From contig NZ_CP011789.1 in assembly GCF_001636055.1 (NCBI RefSeq), positions 4,774,001-4,838,000 of the forward strand: 64,000 nucleotides of DNA, in the 5' to 3' direction. This DNA is from Pseudomonas putida. Its GTDB lineage: Bacteria; Pseudomonadota; Gammaproteobacteria; Pseudomonadales; Pseudomonadaceae. Below, in pieces: positions 8,598 through 17,166 of the stretch. The stretch's first letter is position 1. Each line of letters starts with the position of its first letter. The notes below the pieces were generated by a model. The model had not been told where the DNA came from. It worked only from the letters and a program-made list of their open reading frames with translations, and ran no database searches. A program made the translations under genes and the position numbers.

Positions 8598-8978
8598 ATG
8601 TTGAAGAAAAGCGCACTCGTTCTTTCATTGGCTCTGACCTGCGTGTCTGGCCTGGCCTTGGCTGATGCCCCCGCGAAGGTCGGCGACAGCGCCCTGGGCA
8701 AGGTCCTGGTCGACAGCAAAGGCCTGACCCTCTACACCTTCACCAAGGACAGCGCTGGCAAGTCGGCGTGCAACGGTCAATGTGCGCAGAACTGGCCGCC
8801 GCTGGCCGCCGGCCCCTACGCCAAGGCCGCCGATGGCTACAGCGTGATTACCCGCGACGATGGCAGCAAGCAGTGGGCTTACAAAGACCAGCCGCTGTAC
8901 GGCTGGGTCAAGGACCAGAAGCCGGGCGATACCACCGGCGAAGGGGTCGGCCAGGTCTGGCACGTGGCCAAACCCTGA
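8598..8978 (+). CDS. Secreted repeat protein of unknown function (COG4315/Lipoprotein_15)
   Basis: 126 residues with a signal peptide (MLKKSALVLSLALTCVSGLALA, cleavage near 22), so a periplasmic product. Two copies of the family repeat are visible: SKGLTLYTFTKDSAGKSACNGQCAQNWPPL and DGSKQWAYKDQPLYGWVKDQKPGDTTGEG. The two cysteines in CNGQC could form a disulfide. Family function is unknown, although members are common in pseudomonads. It stands alone, with a strong terminator right after it. Confidence 0.85.
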   Translation: MLKKSALVLSLALTCVSGLALADAPAKVGDSALGKVLVDSKGLTLYTFTKDSAGKSACNGQCAQNWPPLAAGPYAKAADGYSVITRDDGSKQWAYKDQPLYGWVKDQKPGDTTGEGVGQVWHVAKP

Positions 8979-8983
8979 AGCTG

Positions 8984-9024
8984 AAACACCACGGGGGTGT
9001 CGATGGACAGCCCCCGTGGTGTTT
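8984..9024 (+). terminator. Terminator after the secreted repeat protein
   Basis: A perfect 14-bp inverted repeat (AAACACCACGGGGG, 8984-8997, with 9011-9024) with a 13-base loop, starting six bases after the stop codon at 8978. The 3' arm ends in TTT. Confidence 0.8.
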
Positions 9025-9043
9025 GCGCAAGCCAGAAACAAAA

Positions 9044-9072
9044 AAAGCGACCCTAAGGTCGCTTTCTTTGTG
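9044..9072 (-). terminator. Terminator of the tRNA-Val/tRNA-Asp operon
   Basis: On the minus strand, AAAGCGACC / GGTCGCTTT (9065-9057 with 9052-9044) is followed by a run of Ts. It lies about 40 bases beyond the 3' end of tRNA-Asp. Confidence 0.8.
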
Positions 9073-9109
9073 GCTTCCGGGTGTTCAGTGGGCCCTGGAA
9101 GCTGGAATA

Positions 9110-9186
9110 TGGCGCAGCGGACGGGACTCGAACCCGCGACCCCCGGCGTGACAGGCCGGTATTCTAACCGACTGAACTACCGCTGC
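9110..9186 (-). tRNA. tRNA-Asp (GTC)
   Basis: The minus strand reads GCAGCGG-TA-GTTCAGTCGGTTA, with the anticodon arm CCGGCCTGTCACGCCGG. The T arm is GCGGGTTCGAGTCCCGT, the 3' acceptor CCGCTGC-G, and CCA is encoded. The anticodon is GTC. It is 77 nt long and 13 nt downstream of tRNA-Val, so co-transcribed. Confidence 0.95.
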
Positions 9187-9199
9187 GCTATACATCGAG

Positions 9200-9275
9200 T
9201 GGTGGGTGATGACGGGATCGAACCGCCGACCCTCTGCTTGTAAGGCAGATGCTCTCCCGGCTGAGCTAATCACCC
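9200..9275 (-). tRNA. tRNA-Val (TAC)
   Basis: The minus strand reads GGGTGAT-TA-GCTCAGCCGGGAGAGC, with anticodon stem-loop CTGCCTTACAAGCAG (anticodon TAC). The T arm is GGCGGTTCGATCCCGTC and CCA is encoded. It is 76 nt long and the first gene of a two-tRNA operon. Confidence 0.95.
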
Positions 9276-9295
9276 TTCGTCTCGGTGTGGCGCGC

Positions 9296-9324
9296 ATTCT
9301 ACGGAGGACCCTGTACCCTGGCAA
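9296..9324 (-). promoter_or_regulatory. Promoter of the tRNA-Val/tRNA-Asp operon
   Basis: On the minus strand, TTGCCA (9324-9319), a 17-bp spacer and TAGAAT (9301-9296) are followed by a GC-rich GCGCGCC discriminator, typical of stringently controlled stable-RNA promoters. tRNA-Ser in this window has the same architecture. Confidence 0.8.
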
Positions 9325-9460
9325 GCACTTTTTTCAAATTTTTTATCTGATCTTTCAAAGACCTATGAATAAGTCACTGCTGGCCCTCTGACAGGGTTGG
9401 CCTGCAACCACTGCTCGGAGAATAATGCCCGCCTTATGCATTAAGGAGAGATTCCCCCTC

Positions 9461-10381
9461 ATGTGGTTCAAGAACCTGCTGACCTACCGCCTGACCCAGG
9501 ATGTCCCGTTCGAGCCTGAAGCGCTGGAGACCGCCTTGGCCAGCAAGCCGGCCCGCCCCTGCGCCAGCCAGGAGCTGACCACCTACGGCTTCGTCGCTCC
9601 GTTCGGCAAGGGCGAAGACGCTCCCCTGGTACACGTCAGCGGTGAATTCCTGTTGATTGCCGCACGCAAGGAAGAACGCATCCTGCCCAGCAGCGTGGTC
9701 AACGATGCGGTCAAGGAGAAGGTCGAAGAGATCGAGACCGAGCAGATGCGCAAGGTCTACAAGAAGGAACGCGACCAGATCAAGGACGAGATCATCCAGG
9801 CCTTCCTGCCGCGTGCTTTCATCCGCCGCTCGATGATCTTCGCTGCCATCGCCCCGCGCCAGGGCCTGATCCTGGTCAACTCGGCCAGCGCCAAGCGCGC
9901 CGAAGACCTGCTCTCCACGCTACGTGAAGTCATGGGTTCGCTGCCGGTGCGCCCGGCCACCGTGAAGATCGCCCCGACCGCGACCATGACCGACTGGGTC
10001 AAGTCGCAGCAGCCTGCCGAAGGCTTCTATCCACTGGACGAATGCGAGCTGCGCGACACCGCCGAAGACGGTGGCATCGTGCGCTGCAAGCGCCAGGACC
10101 TGGCCAGCGAGGAAATCCAGTTGCACCTGAGCACCGGCAAGCTGGTCACGCAACTGGCCCTGGCCTGGCAAGACAAACTGTCGTTCGTGCTCGACGACAA
10201 GATGGTGATCAAGCGCCTGAAGTTCGAGGAACTGCTGCAGGAGCAGGCCGAGCAGGATGGTGGCGACGAAGCCGCGCAACAGTTCGACGCCAGCTTCCTG
10301 TTGATGATGATGACCCTCAACGAATTCCTGCCGGTGCTGTTCGAAGCCCTGGGTGGGGAAGAGATTCCGCAGGGGGTCTGA
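9461..10381 (+). CDS. rdgC: Recombination-associated protein RdgC
   Basis: 306 residues matching RdgC along its length (start [54 protein letters not shown]). RdgC forms a ring on double-stranded DNA and limits RecA loading. ATG 9461 is chosen over an in-frame ATG 36 bases upstream because it follows an AAGGAGAG site and begins the conserved sequence. Monocistronic, followed by a hairpin. Confidence 0.95.
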   Translation: MWFKNLLTYRLTQDVPFEPEALETALASKPARPCASQELTTYGFVAPFGKGEDAPLVHVSGEFLLIAARKEERILPSSVVNDAVKEKVEEIETEQMRKVYKKERDQIKDEIIQAFLPRAFIRRSMIFAAIAPRQGLILVNSASAKRAEDLLSTLREVMGSLPVRPATVKIAPTATMTDWVKSQQPAEGFYPLDECELRDTAEDGGIVRCKRQDLASEEIQLHLSTGKLVTQLALAWQDKLSFVLDDKMVIKRLKFEELLQEQAEQDGGDEAAQQFDASFLLMMMTLNEFLPVLFEALGGEEIPQGV

Positions 10382-10396
10382 TTCAGGTTGAAAGGC

Positions 10397-10429
10397 CGGT
10401 GCTGGGTGGTTGTGTGGTCGCCAGCACCG
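10397..10429 (+). terminator. Hairpin after rdgC
   Basis: CGGTGCTGG (10397-10405) pairs with CCAGCACCG (10421-10429), 15 bases after the rdgC stop. There is no T run, so it may be a weak terminator or a 3' RNA stabiliser. Confidence 0.5.
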
Positions 10430-10489
10430 ACTTGTCCCGCGAAAGGGCCAGTGAATTTCACAAAGCTATAAATAGAAAAGGAATCCCCC

Positions 10490-11455
10490 ATGCGCGCCCT
10501 CGCCGCCTTCAGCCGTTTCGTCGGCAACACCTTCGCCCTCTGGGTGCTGGTGTTCGCCTGTCTGGCCTTCCTGCAACCGCAATGGTTCATCGCCCTGAAG
10601 GTAGCCATCGTGCCACTGCTGGGGCTGGTGATGTTCGGCATGGGCCTTACGCTCAAGCTCGACGACTTCGCCGCCCTCGCCCGTCAACCCTGGCGCGTGG
10701 CGCTGGGAGTGGTGGCGCATTTCGTGATCATGCCGGGCGTTGCCTGGCTGCTGTGCCAACTGTTTCACCTGCCACCGGAAATCGCCGTGGGCGTGATCCT
10801 GGTCGGCTGCTGCCCGAGCGGCACCGCCTCGAACGTGATGGTCTGGCTGTCGAAGGGCGATCTGGCACTGGCCGTGGCCATCGCCGCAGTGACCACCCTG
10901 CTCGCGCCCTTGCTGACCCCGGCGCTGATCTGGTTCCTGGCCTCGGCCTGGCTGCCGGTCTCGTTCATGGACATGTTCTGGTCGATCCTGCAGTTGGTGA
11001 TGCTGCCGATCGTGCTCGGCGTGCTGGCGCAGAAGCTGCTCGGTGCGCGGGTGCAACTGGCGGTGCAGGTGCTGCCACTGGTGTCGGTGGTGAGCATCGT
11101 GATGATCGTCTGCGCGGTGGTCGCGGCCAGCCAGGCGAAGATCGCCGAGTCCGGCCTGCTGATCATGGCGGTGGTGATCCTGCACAACAGCTTCGGCTTC
11201 CTGCTGGGCTATCTGACCGGCAAGCTGTGCAAGCTGCCCCTGGCCCAGCGCAAGTCGCTGGCGCTGGAGGTGGGGATGCAGAACTCAGGCTTGGGCGCGG
11301 CCCTGGCAGCGGCGCATTTCTCACCGCTGGCGGCGGTGCCCAGCGCGCTGTTCAGCGTCTGGCACAACATCTCCGGGGCCTTGCTCTCGACCTGGTTCAG
11401 GCGCATGGAAGAGCCCCGCGGTGCCGGGGAGGAACAGGCGCAGGTCGGGCACTGA
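10490..11455 (+). CDS. Bile acid:sodium symporter (BASS) family transporter
   Basis: 321 residues with about nine to ten hydrophobic segments, an inner-membrane protein. BASS-family blocks are visible: GMGLTLKLDDF, VGCCPSGTASNVMVWLSKGDLALAVA and EVGMQNSGLGAALA. These GTASN and GMQNSG-type segments form the crossing helices that bind sodium and substrate. Bacterial members carry bile acids, pantothenate or other organic anions; the substrate here cannot be told. Monocistronic and followed by a REP pair. Confidence 0.85.
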   Translation: MRALAAFSRFVGNTFALWVLVFACLAFLQPQWFIALKVAIVPLLGLVMFGMGLTLKLDDFAALARQPWRVALGVVAHFVIMPGVAWLLCQLFHLPPEIAVGVILVGCCPSGTASNVMVWLSKGDLALAVAIAAVTTLLAPLLTPALIWFLASAWLPVSFMDMFWSILQLVMLPIVLGVLAQKLLGARVQLAVQVLPLVSVVSIVMIVCAVVAASQAKIAESGLLIMAVVILHNSFGFLLGYLTGKLCKLPLAQRKSLALEVGMQNSGLGAALAAAHFSPLAAVPSALFSVWHNISGALLSTWFRRMEEPRGAGEEQAQVGH

Positions 11456-11460
11456 GCGGG

Positions 11461-11530
11461 CGGGCCTCTTCGCGGGCAAGCCCGCTCCCAAACGCAAGAC
11501 AGCTAGCGGGCTTGCCCGCGAAGAGGCCCG
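11461..11530. repeat. REP doublet, perfect 26-bp inverted repeat
   Basis: Positions 11461-11486 are the exact reverse complement of 11505-11530, around an 18-base loop. The arms have the Pseudomonas REP core GCGGGCAAGCCCGCT. It lies six bases after the BASS transporter stop, where it can end or stabilise that transcript. Confidence 0.85.
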
Positions 11531-11546
11531 GACAGGCACCACTTGC

Positions 11547-11574
11547 TTGTCACCCGGCAGATGTGCAATATAGT
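11547..11574 (+). promoter_or_regulatory. Promoter of the guanidine riboswitch/gdx transcript
   Basis: TTGTCA (11547-11552), a 16-bp spacer and TATAGT (11569-11574). The expected start, near 11581, is the first base of riboswitch hairpin 1, so the RNA begins with the aptamer. Confidence 0.65.
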
Positions 11575-11581
11575 GCGCACT

Positions 11582-11630
11582 GTGAGGACGACCTCACGAC
11601 GCAAGGCGTGACCAATCCGGGGACGGCCCC
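11582..11630 (+). promoter_or_regulatory. Guanidine-II riboswitch (mini-ykkC)
   Basis: Two hairpins carry the diagnostic ACGR tetraloops: GTGAGG-ACGA-CCTCAC (11582-11597) and GGGG-ACGG-CCCC (11619-11630), 21 bases apart. This is the mini-ykkC architecture, which binds two guanidinium ions. It lies 24 bases upstream of a gdx-type exporter, the standard association. The GGAG ribosome site (11644-11647) lies shortly after hairpin 2, consistent with translational control. Confidence 0.93.
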
Positions 11631-11654
11631 ATCTTTCAACGATGGAGAATCATC

Positions 11655-11972
11655 ATGTCCTGGATCATCCTGTTCTTCGCCGGCCTGTTCGAAGTCGGCT
11701 GGGCTATCGGCCTCAAATACACCGATGGCTTCACTCGCCCACTCCCCACTGCACTGACCGTCGCCGCCATGGCCGTGAGCCTGGGCCTGCTAGGCCTGGC
11801 CATGAAGGAATTGCCGCTGGGCACTGCCTACGCCATCTGGACCGGCGTCGGCGCAGTCGGCACGGTAATCGCCGGCATCATCCTGTTCGGCGAATCCATG
11901 GCATTGGTGCGCCTGATCAGCGTTGCGCTGATCGTCGCCGGCCTGATCGGCCTGAAGGTCAGCGCCAGCTGA
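11655..11972 (+). CDS. gdx: Guanidinium exporter Gdx (SugE, SMR family)
   Basis: 105 residues and four transmembrane helices, the small multidrug resistance size. The ion-coupling glutamate E13 lies in [19 protein letters not shown], and the SugE/Gdx-type blocks [21 protein letters not shown] and GIILFGES follow. Gdx proteins work as antiparallel dimers exchanging guanidinium for protons. The guanidine-II riboswitch just upstream makes guanidinium the expected substrate rather than general quaternary ammonium drugs. Confidence 0.93.
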   Translation: MSWIILFFAGLFEVGWAIGLKYTDGFTRPLPTALTVAAMAVSLGLLGLAMKELPLGTAYAIWTGVGAVGTVIAGIILFGESMALVRLISVALIVAGLIGLKVSAS

Positions 11973-11987
11973 CCTTCCACCCTCCCC

Positions 11988-13862
11988 TCAACGCAAGTCG
12001 CCGCGCAAGGCACTGACCTCCTCGCGCAGCGCTTCAGGCTGGGCCGCCTCCACCGGGATGGCGGCACCCGCCACCAGGGTCACCCGCGACCACAATCGAC
12101 GCAGGAAGCCCTTGGCCGGATCACGGCTGAAGAAACTCCCCCACAACCCCTGCAAGGCCAGCGGAATCACCGGCACCGGCGTCTCCTGGAGAATCCGGCT
12201 GACGCCACCCTTGAACACATCGATCTCACCATCGGCGGTCAGCTTGCCTTCCGGGAAGATGCACACCACCTCACCGGCCCGCAGGTACTCGGCAATGCGC
12301 GCAAAGGCCCGCTCGTACGTCGCCTCGTCCTCGCTGCGCCCGGCAATCGGAATGGCCCCGGCAGTGCGGAACACGAAGTTGAGCACCGGCAGGTTGTAGA
12401 TCTTGTAGTACATGACGAAACGGATCGGTCGACGGATCGCACCGCCGATCAGCAGCGCATCGACGAACGACACATGGTTGCACACCAACAGCGCCGGCCC
12501 CTCGTCAGGGATACGATCGAGGTCGCGGTGCTCGACGCGGTACATCGAATGGCTGAGCAACCAGATCAGGAAGCGCATGGTGAATTCAGGAACAATGCGG
12601 AAGATGTAGGCGTTGACCGCAATGTTGAGCAGCGACACCACCAGGAACAGCTGCGGGATGCTGAGGTCGGCCAGGCTCAAGAGGACGATGGTGACGATCG
12701 CCGAGACCACCATGAACAGGGCATTGAGGATGTTGTTCGCGGCGATCACCCGGGCGCGCTGGTCTTCAGGCGTACGCGCCTGGATCAGGGCGTAGAGCGG
12801 CACGATGTAGAAACCGCCGAACACACCAAGCCCGACGATCGAGACCATGATCCACCAGGCCTGGCTCATGCCCAACAGGCTCAGCCAATCGTGCGGCGCA
12901 GCAGCGGCCGGCACGTCACCCGAATGCCACCAGCAGAGCAGACCGAACAGGGTCAGGCCGAAAGAGCCGAACGGCACAAGGCCGATCTCCACCTTGCGCC
13001 CACTCAGGCGTTCGCACAGCAGCGAACCGACGGCAATGCCCACCGAGAACAGCGTCAGCACCAGCGTGACCACGGTCTCGTCGCCGTGCAGCCAGTCCTT
13101 GGCATAGGCCGGGATCTGCGTGAGGTAGATCGCCCCGACGAACCAGAACCACGAGTTGCCGACGATCGAGCGCGACACCGCCGGGGTTTGCCCCAGGCCC
13201 AGGCGCAGGGTGGCCCAGGACTGCTTGAAGATATTCCAATCCAGCTTCATCTGCGGCGCCACCGCCGCCGCCCGCGGGATCCAGCGGCTGGCCAGGTAGC
13301 CGAGCACCGCAGTGCCGACGATGCCTCCAGCCACCACCGTGGCGTAGTTGCCCGAGGACATCATCACCCCGGCACCGATGGTGCCGGCCAGGATCGCCAG
13401 GAAGGTGCCCATTTCCACCAGCCCGTTGCCGCCGACCAGTTCGTCTTCGCGCAAGGCCTGAGGCAGGATCGAGTACTTCACCGGCCCGAACAGCGCCGAA
13501 TGAGTGCCCATGGCAAACAATGTCAGCAGCATCAGTTCCAGGTGATCACTGAGAAAGCCCACCGCGCCGATCAACATGATCACCACTTCAGCCAGCTTGA
13601 TCGCACGGATCAACGCATCCTTGGCGAACTTCTCGCCAAACTGCCCGGCCAGCGCCGAGAACAGGAAGAACGGCAGGATGAACAGCAGCGCGCAGAGGTT
13701 GACCCAGATCGACCGGTCGCCCTCCAGGCTCAGCTTGTAGAGGATCGCCAGGATCAGCGACTGCTTGAACAGGTTGTCGTTGAAGGCACCCAGCGACTGG
13801 GTGATGAAGAACGGCAGGAAGCGCCGCTTGCCGAGCAAGGTGAATTGCGAGGAATGACTCAT
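11988..13862 (-). CDS. LplT-like MFS transporter fused to a PlsC acyltransferase
   Basis: 624 residues. Residues 1 to about 420 are a 12-helix MFS domain of the lysophospholipid transporter type (FITQSLGAFNDNLFKQSL; FGPVKYSILPQALREDELVGGNGLVE). Residues from about 440 are a PlsC-type acyltransferase with NHVSFVD (HX4D near 463), FPEGKLTADGE and PVIPLALQGLWG. Expected role: bring lysophospholipid across the inner membrane and re-acylate it. Unlike Aas there is no acyl-ACP synthetase domain. ATG 13862 begins the conserved MFS part; the longer open frame adds 41 unrelated codons. Confidence 0.88.
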   Translation of the reverse strand: MSHSSQFTLLGKRRFLPFFITQSLGAFNDNLFKQSLILAILYKLSLEGDRSIWVNLCALLFILPFFLFSALAGQFGEKFAKDALIRAIKLAEVVIMLIGAVGFLSDHLELMLLTLFAMGTHSALFGPVKYSILPQALREDELVGGNGLVEMGTFLAILAGTIGAGVMMSSGNYATVVAGGIVGTAVLGYLASRWIPRAAAVAPQMKLDWNIFKQSWATLRLGLGQTPAVSRSIVGNSWFWFVGAIYLTQIPAYAKDWLHGDETVVTLVLTLFSVGIAVGSLLCERLSGRKVEIGLVPFGSFGLTLFGLLCWWHSGDVPAAAAPHDWLSLLGMSQAWWIMVSIVGLGVFGGFYIVPLYALIQARTPEDQRARVIAANNILNALFMVVSAIVTIVLLSLADLSIPQLFLVVSLLNIAVNAYIFRIVPEFTMRFLIWLLSHSMYRVEHRDLDRIPDEGPALLVCNHVSFVDALLIGGAIRRPIRFVMYYKIYNLPVLNFVFRTAGAIPIAGRSEDEATYERAFARIAEYLRAGEVVCIFPEGKLTADGEIDVFKGGVSRILQETPVPVIPLALQGLWGSFFSRDPAKGFLRRLWSRVTLVAGAAIPVEAAQPEALREEVSALRGDLR

Positions 13863-13987
13863 CGTCCTTGTTCCTGAGAGGGCGTTGTCAATTGGAGGTC
13901 CGCTCATCGCGAGAAGCCACAAATCTGCACGCGATTGCCCACCCCTGGCAACAGGCCTGCGAAGCGCATCACGCCGACGAACCAATT

Positions 13988-14012
13988 AATGGCTATATGC
14001 CATTATTTTTTC
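13988..14012 (+). terminator. Terminator-like hairpin upstream of the chemoreceptor
   Basis: AATGGC (13988-13993) and GCCATT (13999-14004) are followed by ATTTTTTC. It points along the plus strand, yet the nearest upstream plus gene ends 2 kb earlier. It could stop antisense transcripts or be part of the chemoreceptor leader. Confidence 0.5.
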
Positions 14013-14130
14013 TGCAACCCCTTTTCAGAATGTTGCAAGGCTGCCGATAATTCATATAGATGACTACATCCGATAACAGGATCAGCCTTCGGCTCTCCTC
14101 CAACGCACAAGAAAAGGAGCACAGCAGCAG

Positions 14131-16050
14131 ATGTTCACCTGGTTCGGCGATCTGAAGATCGCACACAAACTCGGCCTCGGTTTTGGCCTGGTCCTCCTGC
14201 TGACCCTGACCCAGTCGCTGATCGGCTGGGACGCCCTGGGCAGCCTGGTGCGGCGCAGCGAAGTGGTCAGCGACGTCTCCGCACTCAACGATGCCCTGGG
14301 CGATCTGCGCGAGGCGCGCTTGCGCCACGCCATGTCCAATGGTGACGAAGAACAAGGCAAGGCGTTGCAGCAGGCACTGGCGGCCTTCCAGGCCCCCCTG
14401 GCGAAACTCCACGGCATCCTGCGCAACGCGACCAACCTGCAGACCCTCGACAAGGCCGAGCAGGCCCTGCAGGCCTACGCGCGCAACCAGGAACAGAGCC
14501 TGCAGTCTTACCGCACCATGCGCGCGGCGCAAAAGGAGATGGGTGGGCTTGCCACCCAGTCGTTCGCCACGATCGACAGCATCCGCAAGCAGGTCCGCGC
14601 GTTGCCCGATGCCGAACAGCGCTACGTGCGCAGCGAAGCGATCAATCAGATCCGCGAGAACCTGATCCTGCTGCGCTACCAGGTGCGTGGCTACACCGGC
14701 AACACCAACACCGACACCGAGCAGGCGATGAATGCACAGATCACCACCACGGTGAACGACCTGCCAGCCCTGACCGCGGTATTCAATGGCCAGTTCGCCG
14801 AACAATTCCGCCAACTGAACGAACAGGTGCGCGCCTACGCCGCCGCCGTCGAGGCCTTCCGCGGCGAAACCCGCAAACTGATGGACTACCGCGCCAACAT
14901 GGGCAATGACGTCGCGACCCTCACCACCCTGATCGGCCAATTGCTCGACAGCCAGGCAGTGGCCGTGGTCAATGACAGTCAGTTCGCCAAGACGCTGCAG
15001 TTCGCCACCACCGCCCTCGCCCTGCTGCTCGGTGCCCTGCTGGCGATACTGATCGCCCGGCAGATCAGCCAGCCGCTGCAACGGGTGCTGCGCGCCATGG
15101 AGCAGGTGGCCGACGGCAACCTGGGCGAACAACCCAGCAGCAATCGCCGCGATGAACTCGGCCAGTTGCAGAACAGCCTGCATGGCATGACTGCCAAGCT
15201 GCGCCAGCTGATCGGCGGCGTGCGCGACGGCATCTCGCAGATTGCCAGTGCCACCGAAGAGCTCTCGGCGATCACCGCGCAAACCAGCGCCGGCGCCAGC
15301 AGCCAGCGCCAGGAGACCGACCAGGTCGCTACTGCGATGCAGGAAATGGCCGCCACCGTGCAGGAAGTCGCGCGCAATGCCGGCGAAGCCTCGGTGGCCG
15401 CCAGCGCCACCGATCTCGAGGCTCGCGAAGGCGACAGTGTGGTCACCCGCGCCGTGACCCAGATCGGCCGCCTGGCCAGCCAGGTCGACGCCACCAATGA
15501 GGCGATGGACGCCCTGCGCAACGAAAGCCAACGCATCGGCAAGGTGATGGACGTGATCAAGGCCGTGGCCGAGCAGACCAACCTGCTGGCGCTCAACGCC
15601 GCCATCGAGGCCGCCCGCGCTGGCGAGGCCGGTCGTGGCTTTGCCGTGGTCGCCGACGAGGTACGCAGCCTGGCCCAGCGCACCCAGGCCTCGACCGAAG
15701 AAATCGAATCGGCGATCAGCAGCCTGGAGCAAGGCACGCGCTCGGTCAGCGACCTGATGGAAGAAAGCCAGAGCCTGACCGAAAGCAGCGTGGCACTGGT
15801 ACGCGAGGCCGGCGTTGCGCTGGAGGGCATCACTCAGCGGGTGTCGGGCATCCAGTTGATGAACCAGCAGATCGCCGCCGCCTCCGAGCAGCAGAGCGCC
15901 GTGGCCGAGGAGATCAGCCGCAGCGTGGTGACGGTGAGGGACATTTCCGAGCAGACCGCCGAGGCCAGTGAGCAGACCTCGGTGTCCAGCGTCGAACTGG
16001 CACGGCTGGGTGGGCATTTGCAGCAGATGATCAGCCGGTTCCAACTCTGA
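14131..16050 (+). CDS. Methyl-accepting chemotaxis protein with HBM-type sensor region
   Basis: 639 residues: TM1 about 12-31, a purely helical periplasmic region of about 250 residues, TM2 about 290-312, HAMP, then a long signalling domain. The tip sequence [19 protein letters not shown] starts near residue 482. The size and helical sensor region match helical bimodular (HBM) receptors such as McpS and McpQ of P. putida, which sense TCA-cycle acids. The ligand here is not determinable. No C-terminal CheR-tethering pentapeptide. The 268-bp gap upstream holds a hairpin. Confidence 0.9.
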   Translation: MFTWFGDLKIAHKLGLGFGLVLLLTLTQSLIGWDALGSLVRRSEVVSDVSALNDALGDLREARLRHAMSNGDEEQGKALQQALAAFQAPLAKLHGILRNATNLQTLDKAEQALQAYARNQEQSLQSYRTMRAAQKEMGGLATQSFATIDSIRKQVRALPDAEQRYVRSEAINQIRENLILLRYQVRGYTGNTNTDTEQAMNAQITTTVNDLPALTAVFNGQFAEQFRQLNEQVRAYAAAVEAFRGETRKLMDYRANMGNDVATLTTLIGQLLDSQAVAVVNDSQFAKTLQFATTALALLLGALLAILIARQISQPLQRVLRAMEQVADGNLGEQPSSNRRDELGQLQNSLHGMTAKLRQLIGGVRDGISQIASATEELSAITAQTSAGASSQRQETDQVATAMQEMAATVQEVARNAGEASVAASATDLEAREGDSVVTRAVTQIGRLASQVDATNEAMDALRNESQRIGKVMDVIKAVAEQTNLLALNAAIEAARAGEAGRGFAVVADEVRSLAQRTQASTEEIESAISSLEQGTRSVSDLMEESQSLTESSVALVREAGVALEGITQRVSGIQLMNQQIAAASEQQSAVAEEISRSVVTVRDISEQTAEASEQTSVSSVELARLGGHLQQMISRFQL

Positions 16051-16067
16051 CAGCCCGAGCTCCCCTT

Positions 16068-16311
16068 GTAGGAGCGGGCTTGCCCGCGAAAAGCACACCG
16101 CGGTGCATGGGTGTTCGCGAGCAAATCGCAGCGCCCCCGCTCCTACCCGACACCGCGCGCTACTTGCAGGAGCAACTGTCCTGCTCAAAATCGAAAGACC
16201 AGCCCAATCCCTGTAGGAGCGGGCTGGTCCCGCGAACACCGGCGTAGCCGGTGCCATGCATCACGGTATTCCTTTCACGGGCAAGTCGGAGCGACGAACC
16301 TCCGCTCCTAC
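16068..16311. repeat. Two REP-type elements in tandem
   Basis: GTAGGAGCGGGCTTGCCCGCG starts at 16068 and its inverted end CGCTCCTAC is at 16138-16146. A second unit starts GTAGGAGCGGGCTGG at 16213 and ends CCGCTCCTAC at 16302-16311. They fill the gap between the chemoreceptor and the convergent amidohydrolase gene, whose last bases overlap the second unit. Confidence 0.75.
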
Positions 16312-17150
16312 GCGAACCCGAACAACCCCCGCGCCGTGTCCACCAACAGCGCCCGACGCAGCGACGCCGAGCAGCCCAGGGCATCGAACTGCTCGACCAC
16401 CGCGGTAAAGCTCATCACCGATTCATGCTGGGTATGCGGCCAGTCGCTGCCCCACATCAACCGGTCCGCGCCATAGTGCGCCTCCAGGGCGCACAGGGCC
16501 TGGCGGGCGAAATCCAGGTTCTGCCCAGGCGCGCCGCCCAATCGATAGATCCCCGATACCTTCACCCATACCTTGCCCTGCCCGCCGAGGGTCAGCAGCT
16601 CGGCAAATCCCGGCTGCCCCAACCCCAGGCGCGCATCCGGCCTGCCGAAGTGATCGATCACGATATCCACACCATAGGGCTGCAAGGCACGCACCAGTGC
16701 CGGTACATCGGCTACCTGTCGATGCAGCTCGACATGCCAGCCCAGATCGCCGATCAGCTCCAGCAGTGGCCGCCAACCGGCGTCGCGCAGATCAGGCAGG
16801 GCCTGCCCCATCAGATTCAGGCGCACACCGCGTACACCGAGGCACGCCATCTGCTCAAGGGTGTCGCGCGCAACGCCAGGCTCGAGCATCACCACACCGC
16901 GCAATTGCCTGGGCGCGGTTTGCAACGCCGCCAGCAGGTAGCTGTTGTCGGTGCCGAGAAAGCTCGGCTGCACCAATACGCCATGGCTGAAACCGTGCCC
17001 GGCCAGCTGGGCGAGGTAGTCGCCCAGCGGCGCATCGTAGGTGGGTGCGTAACGGCGCTCCGCTGCCAGGTTCAGCCCACGGCTGAACACGTGGGCGTGG
17101 CTGTCGATCGCAGTGAACGGGGATACAGGGGTTTGCGGCATGATGCTCAT
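16308..17150 (-). CDS. Amidohydrolase-2 family lactone/amide hydrolase
   Basis: 280 residues, a TIM-barrel hydrolase with DSHAHVF near the N-terminus, GVRLNLMG, VELHRQ, VIDHFGRPD and the C-terminal MWGSDWPHT. Relatives hydrolyse lactones of aromatic breakdown (pyrone-dicarboxylate or sulfomuconolactone type). Substrate unknown. It starts 16 bases after the MFS gene ends, so they are probably co-transcribed. ATG 17150 was chosen because the longer frame runs back into the MFS gene; ATG 17141 is also possible. Confidence 0.8.
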   Translation of the reverse strand: MSIMPQTPVSPFTAIDSHAHVFSRGLNLAAERRYAPTYDAPLGDYLAQLAGHGFSHGVLVQPSFLGTDNSYLLAALQTAPRQLRGVVMLEPGVARDTLEQMACLGVRGVRLNLMGQALPDLRDAGWRPLLELIGDLGWHVELHRQVADVPALVRALQPYGVDIVIDHFGRPDARLGLGQPGFAELLTLGGQGKVWVKVSGIYRLGGAPGQNLDFARQALCALEAHYGADRLMWGSDWPHTQHESVMSFTAVVEQFDALGCSASLRRALLVDTARGLFGFA

Positions 17151-17166
17151 TCGTGAAGATTGAAGG

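Noticed and set aside
12474..13877. 467-residue plus-strand open frame over the LplT-PlsC gene
   Set aside because: Rich in Asp, Arg, His and Gln with no domain; an antisense shadow of the transporter helices.
16068..16311. CRISPR array or transposon ends
   Set aside because: The repeated sequence is the common Pseudomonas REP with no regular spacers and no transposase.
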